64,000 nt of DNA from Medicago truncatula (lineage: Eukaryota > Streptophyta > Magnoliopsida > Fabales > Fabaceae): assembly GCF_003473485.1 (NCBI RefSeq), contig NC_053042.1, positions 32,206,762-32,270,761 of the forward strand, given 5' to 3'. Position 1 is the first letter of the stretch; every line of letters begins with the position of its first letter. The translations under genes were made by a program, and so were the position numbers. Positions 25,913-38,307 of the stretch are shown one piece after another. The notes beneath the pieces are model-generated. The model was not told where the DNA came from, did no database searches, and was given only the letters and a program-made list of their open reading frames with translations.

Positions 25913-28889
25913 TGTAACACCCCGTTTTCCCAACATAAAAATTTCATAAATTAATCAGAGTAAAACACCTTAAACGGAATGTTACACCTCTTTTCTTAAA
26001 AATCACAAATGGAATAATTAAATAATTATCCTTCAAATTTCAACAACGTAATAATTAAAACTTTGCAGCGGAATTAATTCAACGACAATAAAAGCTTCAA
26101 CAACATGTTCCAAAATTGATACATAAAAGAATAATAAACTTAGCAACAATTTCTCATCCCGTTATGTATCAGAGCCCTAAGACACTTGAGCCACCACTCC
26201 TACTAATCTTTATTACCTGCAAGTTACCCATACGAAGGGCAACGTTTTCAAGCAGAAGGGGTGAGATTTCACAAACAATAATAATAAGCATATAATTCAT
26301 CAAATGCATCTAACAACTTAAACTCCATCAATTAGTAATAATAATTCTTTTAACGAGTCCTAAACCATATCATGTACTCATCATATCAACAGTCATAACT
26401 CGATATCATAAACAACATCATTTAACATCATAATCAACATCTTAATCATAATCAACATCTTAATCATAATCATATAACATCATACTCATAGTTCGTATAC
26501 AACATAACAACTTCATAATCAATGACATAAACAACGTAACAACATCATATTCATAGTTCATATACAATATAACAACATCATTAATTCGTATTAACATTAT
26601 CCACCAAGCATCTCATTAACAACTCATGAATAGAAGACAACTTAGCAACTATACGTAACATCATCATTTCATAATAATAATTATTCATCAAACATTTCAT
26701 TAGCAATTCATGAATAAAAGACAACTTATCAACTTAGCATAATCATCATCAAGTACATTTAACAACTCATAGATAACATCATGTAATCATCATCACAACA
26801 TTCATAATCATCATCATGTAACATCATAACAACCTCATATTCAACACCATAAACAGTCATCATAACATCATAATCAATATCATAAACAACATCATAACAA
26901 CATAATTCATCATATCATAAACATCTTATCATAATAATATAAAGGACAACATAATCATCACATCATAATAATATAAACAACAACATATATTCAACAATAA
27001 TGTTCTTACTTCTTTAACTTTAGTAACACTTACTAATTCAACCAACAACGACGACAACAACAAGATTCAAAAACAACGACAACAACTCACTCAACAACGA
27101 CGACAACAACTTAATCAACAACAACTCAATCAACAACAACAACAACAACTTAATCAACAACAACAACAACACCTCTCTCAAGAAAAACGACAACTACAAT
27201 ATGCACGTGACACCATTTTCAACGTGTTGAATGACTAAGCATTCCGGGGCAAAAGCCCCCAACAATTTGAATGATAAACATTCCAAGGCATAAGCCCTCA
27301 ACAGTTGAATGACAAAGCATTTCAGGGCATGAGCCCTCCCGGATTTGAATGGTTAAAGCATTCACAGGGCATAAGCCCTCACCAATTGAACGACAAGGCG
27401 TTCCAAGGCATGAGCCCTCACCGCTTTGAACAACAAAGTGTTCCAGGACATGAGTCCTCTCGCTTTGAACGACAAGGCGTTCCAGGGCATGAGCCCTCAA
27501 CAATTTATGAGTATGCAATGGACTTAAACTGTGTATATCCACATACAACTCAACAACGACAACATCAACGACAACGTAGACAACGACAACTGTGCATAAA
27601 TAATTATGACTTACTCCACAACTTGGTCAACATCAACAACTTAAGACTCCAATACTTTGGAACGACATCTTACATCTTAGACCGACACATGCAGCTTAAT
27701 CAATTTACAACATCAACATAGACAGCACATAAACATCTCAAGATATAACAATATCAAATGATAATCAACATCAACTTAAACATCTTATAAAATCCACATA
27801 ATGTATATACAAATATATCTCATTACTAAAAACATCAAATCATATTATATCTGGCTCACTCAACATCAACAGTACTATAATCAACCTCCATTCCTACCCC
27901 AAGGGTCAACTCACAACATGGGTTAAATACTCTTAAACACCTTAATTGAACTCATATTACTTCTAGTTTTGAGCCTTGAAATTATCCCATAAGTTTTGGA
28001 TTAACTTAGAAATGGTTGTGCTGAATTTTCATAAGATTTCACTAAGACCTACTTGGAGTATTTCCATCATAACTCAAAAACTAAAAGTCATTTTCAAGTC
28101 AAACCAAAGCCATTGGAAAGCTAGCAAAATTATCTAAAACTTTCATGTTTACACCAAAGCCCAATTCAAAACAGAAACGTGTGAAAAAGACGCAAGAACG
28201 CGAAACAGGGTATGCTGTCACTAGGCAGCTCGCGAGGCGAGTAAGTTTACTCGCTGTGGCGAGTTGCAACAGACAACTCTACGGGAACAGACCAGTTTCT
28301 AGCCAAAAACGTAATTTTTCATCCACCCAAACCTCAAATTTGATAGGAAACTTAACCTATGATTATTCCACAACCTGAACATCAATTCTTAACACAATTT
28401 CGATGGTTTTTACACTTTTCAATTCAAAAATCAATAATCAAAACCTAATCCCAATTATCCAACCTAAGAACAACAACATGTTAAATCACAAATTCAGAAT
28501 TTATACGCTATGATTACTGAATGTTAGCTTCACCCTTACCTTAGTTTTGATGAACAAACTCTTACACAATCAGATTCTCCCCCTTTGGCTCTTCTCCTAA
28601 CTTTCTTTTGTTTTCTCCCAAAACCTTGTTTGTACGTGAAACTGGTTCTGACTCTCAGTTTCTATTTTTCCAACCTATTGTAACCTCCAAAACATTCTTA
28701 ACTCCTCTTAATTCTAATTTAAATCCTCAAACTCCAAAATAATTCTATTTCTCCACTTATTCTATTAAATAATGAAAATAGCCATTTAATAAAATACACC
28801 ACACCACAAAATCAACATAAATCATTTTAAAATCATATGAAAGACTTTAAATCAACTAAAAATAATTAAATAACAATTAGGGCGTTACA
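25913..28889. mobile_element. LTR-like element (probable solo LTR), 2977 bp, 5-bp TSD
   Basis: The element starts TGTAACACCCCG and ends GGGCGTTACA, with TCATA duplicated at 25908-25912 and 28890-28894. TG...CA termini plus a 5-bp TSD are the signature of an LTR retrotransposon integration. I found no gag or pol frames and no internal second LTR, so a large solo LTR (Ty3/gypsy type) or a non-coding LTR derivative is most likely. The interior is rich in CATCATAA and AACAAC words and contains a minisatellite at 27225-27506. Confidence 0.75.
27225..27506. repeat. Minisatellite, about 7 units of 38-42 bp, inside the LTR-like element
   Basis: Degenerate units each contain a GAAYGAYAAAGC-like start, then TTCCAGGGCATGAGCCCTC. 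The core AGGGCATGAGCCCT is itself a small hairpin. Unit spacing varies slightly and several units have substitutions. Open frames across the array are a product of the repeat. Confidence 0.75.
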
Positions 28890-28967
28890 TCATAAGTCCA
28901 AAGTATATTCTTTTGGTGAGATAGAGAGAATATTTTGCTTCTTGATTTTGTACCAAAAAGTCCATTT

Positions 28968-29792
28968 ATATATTCCTTAAGGAGAGGGATATTTTGACTC
29001 CAAGAGTAACTCAAAAGAGTTACTCCAAATCTTGACCCTTCATCCTAATATTAATTAATGGCTATAATTGATTCTTAATCATCCCTATAGCATGATCTTT
29101 CTATACTTTCTTCCTAATTCCGACGGCAAAACACTTGGAAAATGGCTTTTGATACATACTGATACATGTGTTGCCTTGAATTCAATCCAAAAGAATTATT
29201 AGAGGTACGGTTTCACAATTTTGTTATGTTGTTTTACTGCTACAAATCATTGTGCACAAGGAATCGGTTTCATCAAAATTCCATGTATAATCGGAAGCCA
29301 CTCATCAAACTAGGACCTTTTAATTTGCAATCAACGGGTTTTGAAACACAATATTTTCAATAATTTGGTGCAGTTTTGTTAAAAGGTTCGATTCATATAT
29401 TAAATTGATGGATGATGGTGCTTCATCAATACAGAAATGGATCAAAAGAAAACCTAGAATGAATGAATCAATTTTCTAATGAAGAATAAAACGATATTGA
29501 AAATTGAAATTCTAAAATTGAAAAACAGAAGTCTTAGAAATCCGAAATTGAAAATCAAAGGCATGGCATTTGTAGAGAAAGTCGTTTGCCATTGCCATTG
29601 AACACTGCTAGGTTGAAAGGGATGAATAAGCCACACATGTGCATTGCTCCTGATTTAGCCACACCTAGGGATTATTCAGAGTTAATCTTAGCTATTAACT
29701 ATTATTAAGATGAAGGGTTTAGATTTGGAGTAAATCTTTTGAGTTACTCTTGGAGTCAAAATATCCCTTCCCTTTCCTTAATATATATATAA
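28968..29792. mobile_element. Probable TIR element with arms of about 120 bp
   Basis: 28968-29090 and the reverse complement of 29670-29792 match closely (shared words include GGATATTTTGACTCCAAGAG and TAACTCAAAAGA). They enclose about 580 bp with no recognised gene. Both ends run into TATATA sequence, so the target-site duplication cannot be read. Likely a non-autonomous DNA transposon. Confidence 0.65.
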
Positions 29793-29933
29793 AGTGCTCC
29801 TTATAAATAAAAAAAACGTGGCATTTTTTTTAAGCGAAAAAATGGGGCGGTTATAAAGATGAACATGAATAGTTGTTTAATTAAAAAAATAATTAATTTA
29901 AATTAATAAGGTTAAAGTTGGAAGAAAATATAA

Positions 29934-30103
29934 AAAGCTACCAGCTATAAGTTAAAAAGCTACTTGAAATAGCTTTTCAAAAAACGCTATAAGCTCATGA
30001 AAAAAGCTTGTTACCAAACACATCACGTTTTTATCTAATGAGCTTATAAGTTAATCCAACAAATTATAAACTAGTTTTTTTGGGTTACCAAACACAGCCT
30101 TAT
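29934..30103 (-). repeat. Interspersed repeat of about 165 bp (copy A; inverse of copy at 58827)
   Basis: Shares with the reverse complement of 58827-58990 the words AAATAGCTTTT, GAGCTTATA, TAAACTAG and GGTTACCAAACACA. The end motif resembles GGCTGTGTTTGGTAAC. MITE family of unknown class. Confidence 0.55.
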
Positions 30104-30898
30104 TTGCTTTGATGAGGACGTTTTTAACTTGTCCTGTGAGCAAAGAACCTTCTTCTTATGTTAAGAACATTCTCATGAAACATTTCTCACAAAATTCATT
30201 AATAGATAACAAGTTAAAAAACAAATATTAAATGTTTGTAATCTTTAAAATTCAAATAAGAATTTTGTCTTCAACATTATGAACTTCTAGATTTACACTA
30301 TCATGTAGAGAACCCTTTGTTATTCTTGTCGACATCACTTTTTATTTATAGAACACAAACTAGAGTTAACTATTGATATTTCTATTTTAGCCCATCATAA
30401 AAATAGAATTAGTCATTAGTCTTCACACACTAAACGTTCACACCTTATTGAATACTCATTAGTTCATTTTAGTCATATCTTATTATATCACTTTAATTGA
30501 ACCTAGCCAACACGACACATAGTGATTCACATATAGGTCAACGTTAGATTAACGATCCAACACAAAATTCTGAAACATAAAATACTAGCTTAGGTTCTTT
30601 GCTCTTGGGTTGACCAACTTATATATGCTTCAGCATACAAGAGAAGGCTTCCTGCAAACGCAATTTGATCATTCCTTTGTAAATTGTGTTATACACCAAA
30701 CAAACTAAAAAAAACAATGCAAAAGAAGAAAAAGACAAATTCAATCATTTTTTGTTAGATAGACAAAATATATTTATTAATCATTTAAAAACTCAAATAC
30801 AAGTAAACCAATTCAACCATTAAGTTAACACAATTTATTACAACCCAAAAGCAACATTACAACAGAAAAATACACACCACCCAAGTTTAATACATATA
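30104..30898. other. Intergenic, no feature supported
   Basis: AT-rich sequence 3' of the GRF-zinc-finger gene (which is transcribed leftward). I see no gene or clear repeat boundary. Confidence 0.5.
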
Positions 30899-31572
30899 TT
30901 ACTTAGACAATCTTTTCCTACTCCCAAATACAAAAGGATATAACCAAACCACAATCACAACCCCTACTGCCCTTACACATCGTTTCCAATTTTTGTCTTG
31001 TTCCATCTTTACTTGCATTTCAATTATTTGAGTTTTAATAACTTCTATATCCCTCTCAAATTGATTAATTTTGACTTCCATATCTTTCTCCAATTGATTA
31101 ATTTTCACTTCTATATCATCTTCTATCTTACTTTTCATAATTTTCACATCTTTCTCCAATTGATTAATCTTGGCTTCAAGCAACTCAACCATTGTAGTTT
31201 TTGACTTGAGATCAACCATTGTAGTTTGTGACTCAATAAATTTATCCTTTTGCACAAAGTAGTTACAATGTGGTCTTTGTTGCTGTAAAAATTAACAAAA
31301 ATACTACATTTAAAAATTGCAACATTAACAAAAAATAATAATAACGTGGAGAGTGTTCAAAACAAGTGATGATTTACCTTAAAATAAGGACACCTATAGA
31401 AGTGTGTGTTAGGATTCTTAGATGTTTTTGAGATGTATAAGATACACTTTTTCCCACATTTGCATGTAGGAGCAGCACTTTCATAAGTATCAACATTTGA
31501 AACACTTCCATTCCAACTTGCTTCACGCTTGGAGAGTAATGGTGAAGTCTCAAACCTAACAACACCCTTCAT
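30899..31572 (-). CDS. GRF-type zinc finger / coiled-coil / C-terminal membrane anchor protein, 192 aa
   Basis: Two exons, 31572-31378 and 31282-30899, joined by a GT-AG intron of 95 bp in phase 0. Residues about 37-74 form a GRF-like zinc finger: CKCGKKC, then FYRCPYFK at the end of exon 1, then HCNYF at the start of exon 2. The intron therefore splits the finger, and only the spliced form has the full Cys set. Residues about 95-160 are a heptad-like coiled coil with repeated INQLEKD and INQFERD units. A hydrophobic stretch (AVGVVIVVWLYPFVFG) before a basic tail suggests a C-terminal membrane anchor. This layout is common for small plant GRF proteins of unknown role. The ATG at 31572 is the first in frame; an upstream exon cannot be excluded. 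Confidence 0.75.
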
Positions 31573-32280
31573 CTCATGTACAAAGAGGAAGTAAACTAGG
31601 ACATGAACCAATTAAGGTCAACCAATGAAGACTACTCTATGAACGAGGGGTGGTGAATCATTAATAGAACCAACATAAACATTTTTAACTACACGTATCA
31701 TAGTTTTTTATTAAATAAATATGATATTGAAAACAAAGAAATGACCAATGGAGTATCTTAGTAATCATTTATAGATACAAGTAAATGAAGGGACTAACGT
31801 GTTTCATTTTTTTAATTCTCGTGGACAGATAGTTACTTTTAGTTTTGTAGAAGATTAAATTGGTGTTTTGTTTTTGTTTGGAACTTTAAAAAACATATTT
31901 TATTTACTGTAATCCAAGTGATAAGAGATTTTGACCCTTTAAACAAGTAATTAGGGGTTTGACATCTGACTTTAACGTATGACAAAAATCGTTGGCATAG
32001 GAGATCTACTTTATCTGCCTCACAAGTTCTCTAATAAAGATTAGCCGCCGTACATGACAGTAAAAAATTCATACCGTTTTTTTTTGTTGACAATGTAGAA
32101 AATTCGTACCTATAACATGATAAAAAAAACATATTTAATTTTATTATATGGAAATAAAAGGATATATGAACTTTGATTAGAATGCTCGGTATACCTTCCT
32201 AATCATGTTAAGAGTCATTCTAAAAAGTTTTAAAAATAACAGCCAAAGAGACAACATTTTAAAATTCATAGGATAATTGA
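31573..32280. other. Upstream flank of the GRF-finger gene
   Basis: Presumed promoter side of the leftward-transcribed gene. No other feature seen. Confidence 0.4.
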
Positions 32281-32284
32281 GCTT

Positions 32285-32475
32285 AGCTTGAGCTTAACTC
32301 AGATGGTAAGGAGATTGTATAAAATATGTAAGATTCGGAGTTCAAACTCCGACTGCCACCAAAAAAAATGGTAGAGATATTGTATATAGGGGTTGGGGTT
32401 CGAACCCCGGACATCCCACTTCTCCACATTTAATTAAAATTAAAACGTGTGAGCTACTGTTTGACAAACAAAAAA
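32285..32475 (+). repeat. SINE-like element(s) with Pol III-type boxes
   Basis: Contains GCTTAACTCAGATGGTAAGG (A-box/D-arm-like) and, later, a perfect B box GGTTCGAACCCC at 32397-32408, followed by the family word CATCCCACTTCTCCACA. A second, degenerate tRNA-like unit (GGAGTTCAAACTCCGACTGCC) lies before it, so two units may be nested. Same family as the elements at 56322 and 60014. Confidence 0.65.
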
Positions 32476-34950
32476 TTATGTTTTCTCCATAATAAAGAAA
32501 AGGAATAAAACAAATTTATTCATCAGCATGTCACCATTAATATTTTTTTATTCCAAAGAAAAATTACTCTATCTTATAATAAATGTCAATTTTAGAATTT
32601 TGAGTTTTTTAAAATTACATATCACTATCGTGCATACAGTCACAAGCAACCAAGTGTAAAGAGTAATTTGTAAAGAAAAACATATATAAATTTAATCAAA
32701 CAATCAAGTGTAATGCAAAATCACAATTGAATCAACATGATAAAGAGAGTACATAATAGAGAACAAATAAAAAATTTATTTATCTGGTTCGACCCAACAT
32801 CTTAAGGAGAGAGATCTCACCACTTGCCTATCAACGAGTTCTTTATAAAAAGATATAAATAGTTACAAGAAATTAACTTCAACGAACTCTTAAAAAACAA
32901 TCTTACTTTCTACCCTTTTCATGAATCTCTTCTTGTGACCAAAAGATGATTTCACTACCCAAGGTGTTTCCCAATTGTTTTTCAAATCTAGATTGGGTCT
33001 TGCTAACTAATGACACTCTTTAATGATTCCTAATTAATAAAATGTTTATAGAAAATGTTAAATAATTCAATTTTCAATGCATCGATTTCTATAAAAAAAA
33101 AACTTATTATCTAAAGGTTGTTAAAGAGTGCCCTTAGGGCATTCGTTAGTATTTCATATCTAGAATCTAACCATAAAAGGAATCTTCTCTTTTGGTTTTG
33201 ATAGATTCACTCAAGTTGCTCACAAAAACTTAACCTCTCATATGTTTCTCATCCCATGAATCTCTCCCCAAAATGCACTAACCCTTTCCCAAGAACCCCT
33301 CTCTTTTGGTTATCCAAAATTCACATCTTGACCCCTTTGAAACTCATCCAAAGATCCTCAACTTTTAGCCTCCAAGTTCCCTAAAAGCTCCATTCTTTGG
33401 TTTCATGAGATTACCCAACAAAATGATGAAAACGTAGCTTATATAGAGTCCAGATCCCGAGCAAATCGTGCCATAATTTGTCCGAATCGCGCCACGATTT
33501 CGATTTGTACAATAATTTTGCTGCCAACAGGAAAAATCTTGTCACGATTTACCAAATCTTAACGCGATTTTTAACAAATCAAAACATACTTCCATCATCA
33601 CCAAATTGTGTCGCGATTGCTTTCAATAGTGCCGTGATTTTTCAAAATCTCCAACATATACTCCATTGATGAAAGGAACAAAGATTCCTTAAACTTAGTT
33701 TGGAATGACTTTTACTATGTCAACAAGCCAATTTTTTTTAATACAAATTGATGGTCTTGTTTCAATTTTCGTTGCTCAAAATCATTGGATTTTGATGCTA
33801 GGATAATTTTTTTGGAAGCTCAGTCTCCCCTCTTGTTTCAATATTGACGCTTAATGATTTCATTTAAAGTAGACACACCAAGTATCAAAAGGGGAGCATG
33901 AGTACCTTAACTTTAATCTTTGTTAATAAAAATATCATTGTCCACATATATTATAGATAAAAATGTCAAAATTATTATTATTAAGTTGTACGTCTTGACC
34001 GGCTTTCGAACCTTATCTTGTGTAAGTTTCCAATAACTATTACAAATTCGTCTATCTAAAAAAAAATATTATCGTTGAACTAAAAATTGACAAAAGAAGC
34101 AACAATATATGGAATTATGATCGTTGTAGCACTAATGCTTGACCAAACTTCATTCTTTCTGCTACCTTAGCAACAAGCACAAATTATCGAGCCTTTTGCA
34201 AGCTTTACATGTTTTGTGAGTACCAAGTACTTGAAGCACAATGAGTTGTGCAAAACAACAACTACGAAGAATAAAAACAATGGAACTCCTTTTCAAGTTA
34301 AAGAGTAGATACACAAAAGTAAACCCCTTAATTAAATATACAATTCCTAAAAGTTTGTGAACTTATTCAAGTTATTGAGAGCTTGAGATGCTATTATTTA
34401 AGAACAAGATGGTAAAATTAATTTAAAAAAAAAAAAGAAAAAGAACAAGAGGGTAAAATTTGTACAAGAAACTGAAAAATATGCCAAAAAAGTCATCCTA
34501 ACCAAAGTGTGAAACCTGTATATGCATATGCCATGCTTTCAACTTAGCAAGCTATGTTTCTCCATATATAGCTCTACTATTCCAAAGAAAAATTCACCCT
34601 TGAATCTAATGTACTATGTGAAAGTAGACTAAGAAATTTCTTTCTGCATATATTTTTTTATTTTTATTTCTTTAGTACTTAAGGTCTGTGGTCAGGTCAA
34701 CTATGATCTTAGCTAAGAACATCAAAGACACTCATTCAATCTCTGGGTGAGTACTACAAATTAGGTATTTATCGTCAATATGCTATTCACAATTAGTAAT
34801 TCAGAAATGTGATCACAAGTGGAGATTTTGTTCAACTTCATCTATACTTCAGTGAGCATTAACAAGTACGATGATTTGGTTTTCCATTCATATGGTGTGA
34901 ATTAAATTGGACCTATTAATTGATGTTCTAGCTACAACTAAATTACAACA
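32476..34950. other. Intergenic, retroelement-like in part
   Basis: No gene recognised. 33455-33650 has about six degenerate repeats of a word like AATCGCGCCACGATTT, in more GC-rich sequence than the flanks. Around 32787 TCTGGTTCGACCCAAC is LTR-like in flavour. I could not define element ends. Confidence 0.35.
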
Positions 34951-37259
34951 CTAGGATGATTTTCTTCTTAAGAAAATTCTTGGAAAAATGCTCCAACCTT
35001 TCTTAGTTTTAGTCAGCTTCTTAAGCTCATTTCTAATGCTTGAACATTCCTTCTCTAGCTCTGATACACGATCCCTCAAGTTTTCACCACCTTGTGTAGG
35101 GTCCACTTGACCATTTCCATTACTCCTTGAGAATCCAAAATTTGCACTTTGTGAAGTCTCAAGGTTGTCTGAAACAAACAACCAACTAGAAATTGATGTA
35201 CGAAGTCGAAGTTGTTCAAAAAACAAGACCTGCACTATTACTCTCAGTGGTATCCGTTCATTTTGTGCAGCATGTGTGCTTGCTTCTAATGACAACTTTT
35301 GGCAGTTCATGAGTCTACAAAATTGTTCCCTTTCAGAATCTATTAGCCATGGATGTGCCTACAATTGACATAAAATTTCTTACATTAATTAAAATCATCA
35401 TATAAAAAAAAGATGAGTACAAGTTAAACGAGGTTAGGATATGTAGTAGCGACACGTCAGATTGAAAACATGTCTCCTGTCAGACAATATCGGCATATGT
35501 GATAATTTTCTTCAAAATTGAAGTAAGCAAGCATCACCTTAAGGTATACATCAATAGCATGATATAAACCATCATCCAATGGCCTAGCATAATCAGGAAT
35601 TGAAGCAGCAAGAGATTGAAACTTAGGCAACTTCAAATTAACATCAAGAGCCACCTCAGTAAGATATGCATCCAACAAATTAGCCACAATTGTCATAGGT
35701 GTCAATGCATCAACTCCACCAATCAAGGATCCTTCACCAGTTATACATAATGGAGTAGTTGATGTTGTTCCAGGATTATACATTGACATAAAATGATCAA
35801 TAATTCTTTGAATACAATCTATATCATAAAGTGTCTCAACTGAATATCCCATATTTGGTATCAAAATATCCACAAGTTCAACTTCATCAAGCTGTGAACC
35901 AACCCTTTTCTCCAAATTTTCTATGCATGATGAACTTGCATGTAATATCATAGCTGTTCTTAGCAACCTAAGAAGATACTTAGAAGGGATTACACTTTTT
36001 TTATTAGGAATCAACCCTACAATTTCTTCCAATAATGCCCTTTGATTTCCTTCTGAACTTCTACTTGGTGTTGTCCCTTGACTAACACTAGTTTTGTCAT
36101 TGAAACTTGATTGTCTATTCATCAAAGGTATATATCTCCTAAGATAACATATTAATGATGCAGCAACATTCTCAGGTTTCATACCTTTTGATTCAATTGA
36201 TACAATAAGTCTTTTATATAATGGCAAACTTATTAAACATAAATCTTCATACCACCAATCATCACTTGAAGCTTGTGACTTAGTTTCGGCCGAAAAATCC
36301 TCGGAACATGCCTTGATGGTTAAGGAATCAATGCATCTTGAAATAATGTGAAGATCTTCTGCATAAGATTTAACTTCTTCACATGTTTGAAGTGCTTTTA
36401 TTGAGTCTGGCCAATTGCTGAAAACTTCATCAAGAATTTTTTTTGTCACTTCTATTAAATTCCTTTCACCATAATTCTCATTCATTTGTAAATATTCTGC
36501 TGCACATCTTAGACTAACCACATTTAATGGTGTGATTTCTAGTTTTACACCATAGCAAAACTTTGTTATGATCTCAAATGTTTTGTCTCCACCAGGTACA
36601 TCATGAAGTTGTAAAATAGAATTTGATCCATCTTCATTTGTGGAGTCAGCAAAAAGTTTCTTTAGTAATCCACTTCTAGAGAGCAATGGAAACTACAATA
36701 TCAAAATCAAAATTACATATTAAGATCATAGTATTGAATATTTAAAGTTTTTTTTTTCTCTAAGAAAAACATAACCTATTTTGTGTTTGCTTATCACAAT
36801 GAAAATCTTTCTTTTTTGAATCATCCATTGAAACTAATTTTTAAGAAAAGCTATTGATATTCTTTAAAAAAAATTGCAACAAACGGGCCACAGAAGGAAA
36901 GTGTGGAAAAAACCCTAAGAAGATAGTGTTGTGCATCAAATAATCATTTTCAATAAAAATTTAATGTTAACATGCACCTTGTGGAGAAAAAATGATGTCT
37001 CCCCTACTGCAATGGTAACATCACTTGTAAGTCCAGTTGTACAAACCCTGTAGCAAGATAAAATATGATCAAATAATCATTAATTGAACCATTAAGAAAA
37101 ACTATTTGTTGAACCTATTTGAACGTAACTTTTTTTCTCTATTGAAGCAATATGATATACAAAGTACCATATCATATACATACAAAAAAAAAATTCTTAC
37201 CATGTGTGGCCATCACGACGAAATATATCAGATTTAGATCCAAGCTTCAACAATGCCAT
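34951..37259 (-). CDS. BTB/POZ-NPH3 domain protein (NRL family), 4 exons, 563 aa
   Basis: NPH3/RPT2-like proteins are plasma-membrane-associated signalling scaffolds or CUL3 substrate adaptors; family members act in phototropism and auxin-carrier positioning. Exons: 37259-37201, 37047-36978, 36692-35538, 35358-34951; GT-AG junctions, 1692 nt. The N-terminal GSKSDIFRRDGHTWVC block and the BTB core (SDVTIAVGETSFFLHK, about residues 28-43, to about 115) are followed by the NPH3 domain. That starts at DDWWYEDLCLISLPLYKRLI (about residue 187) and runs through LYHAIDVYLKAHPWL to RLRTSI. A C-terminal coiled coil (RVSELEKECSSIRNELKKL) and a basic end RRKSS follow. Length is normal for the family. I cannot tell which subfamily from sequence alone. 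Confidence 0.93.
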
Positions 37260-37639
37260 TTATTGCAGCTTAGTTAACATAGATTGAAATGTGAGTGAAA
37301 TTGAGACATATAATTGTTGTATCAAGAACAGAAAGGTGAAATGAAAAAACATGCATGCAAGAGAATTAGGAAAATTGTTGAGATTGTGTTGTGGAGTGAG
37401 AGATGAGAGCATAGTGGAATTATTACATTGTGATTTGTGATTAATGATTATTGTCCACAACATTAAACACAAATCGCGAGTCTTATGTTAACATAACTGA
37501 AATAACAGAAACATATGGTTCCACACTTTTTGGTATACTTCTTATTAAAAAAATTGACAAAATTTGATTTCATCACATAATTTAAAAACTAAAAAGTAAC
37601 AAAATCTGATTTTATTTCCATTAGAAGAAACAAAGAGAA
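37260..37639. other. Upstream flank of the NPH3 gene
   Basis: Leftward promoter region between the NPH3 start codon and the Pack-MULE-like element. Only AT-rich sequence; no clear TATA assignment. Confidence 0.4.
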
Positions 37640-37707
37640 CAAAACAACGGGTGCGGTTATCATGCATAACGAATCCCTATGCACCCTACATAAATCCTAG
37701 CCCATTA

Positions 37708-37800
37708 TGCCAAAACCATTTTGCAGTGGAAATGGTTTCTGTGAGTTGGACTCCAAAACCATTTTGCTGTGGAAATGGTTTCTGTGAGTTGTACTCCAAA
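37708..37800. repeat. Two 43-bp tandem units near the left end of the Pack-MULE
   Basis: The unit CCAAAACCATTTTGC, then GTGGAAATGGTTTC, then TGTGAGTTG occurs twice with three differences, and a partial third CCAAAACCATT follows. Each unit holds a CCATT / AATGG inverted pair. Subterminal repeats of this kind occur in MULEs. Confidence 0.7.
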
Positions 37801-37827
37801 ACCATTAGATATACTTAATGGTTTTCT

Positions 37828-38307
37828 TTGATCCAGCAGGGTGCAATTGAAAACAGAACCGCCGAAAATCAGCCTCGGGTAGAGGAGGCGGCCACCATCG
37901 GCTATTGCCAAGGTCACCTAAACCAAACCCAAAGTTTGGATTCAAGCCTCGATCAAGCACTCAAACGCCGCCACAATCAAGTCGCCGGTCACAAACGCGA
38001 CCAAGAAGAACTTCTCCTTTCCACTAATAACAACAACCGCTCCTCCGATCCCAAACCCTCTGATTCCGACCGCCTGGATCGGGACCGTGACCGTGGTCAC
38101 GATCGAGACAGTTACAAAGAAAGAGAACGTGATAGAGACAGAGAAAGAGATAGGGAAAGGGAAAGGGAAAGGGAAAGAGACAGAGATAACCGAGATCGTG
38201 AACGAAGAAACCGCGATAGAGAACGTGAAGAAGAGAAGACGAAGAAACACAAACACAACAAAATCATGTCGCAATCCCTGGAGAAATCCGTGCAACCTCG
38301 CCGGTGA
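37828..38307 (+). pseudogene. Captured gene fragment, RS/RD-rich N-terminus like a PRP28/RH21-type DEAD-box helicase
   Basis: The frame reads ALKRRHNQVAGHKRDQEELL, then an Asn-Arg-Ser linker, then a long Arg/Asp/Glu dipeptide region. From memory of the family, a basic-Gln segment followed by an RD/RE region resembles the N-terminus of plant DEAD-box helicase 21 (PRP28 homologue); other RD-rich splicing factors remain possible. The block lacks any helicase motif. It is preceded by an intron-end-like CTTTGATCCAGCAG, so it appears to be a genomic fragment including an intron boundary. It starts without a convincing ATG (the frame opens at ATC). It sits inside the Pack-MULE-like element. Whether it is transcribed is unknown. 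Confidence 0.55.

Noticed and set aside
27225-27506. CRISPR-like regular repeats
   Set aside because: Units are contiguous degenerate minisatellite copies without unique spacers, in a plant genome.
27219-27721. Open frames of 109 and 138 codons
   Set aside because: They span the minisatellite in a non-coding LTR-like element; the repeat unit lacks stops. No domain.
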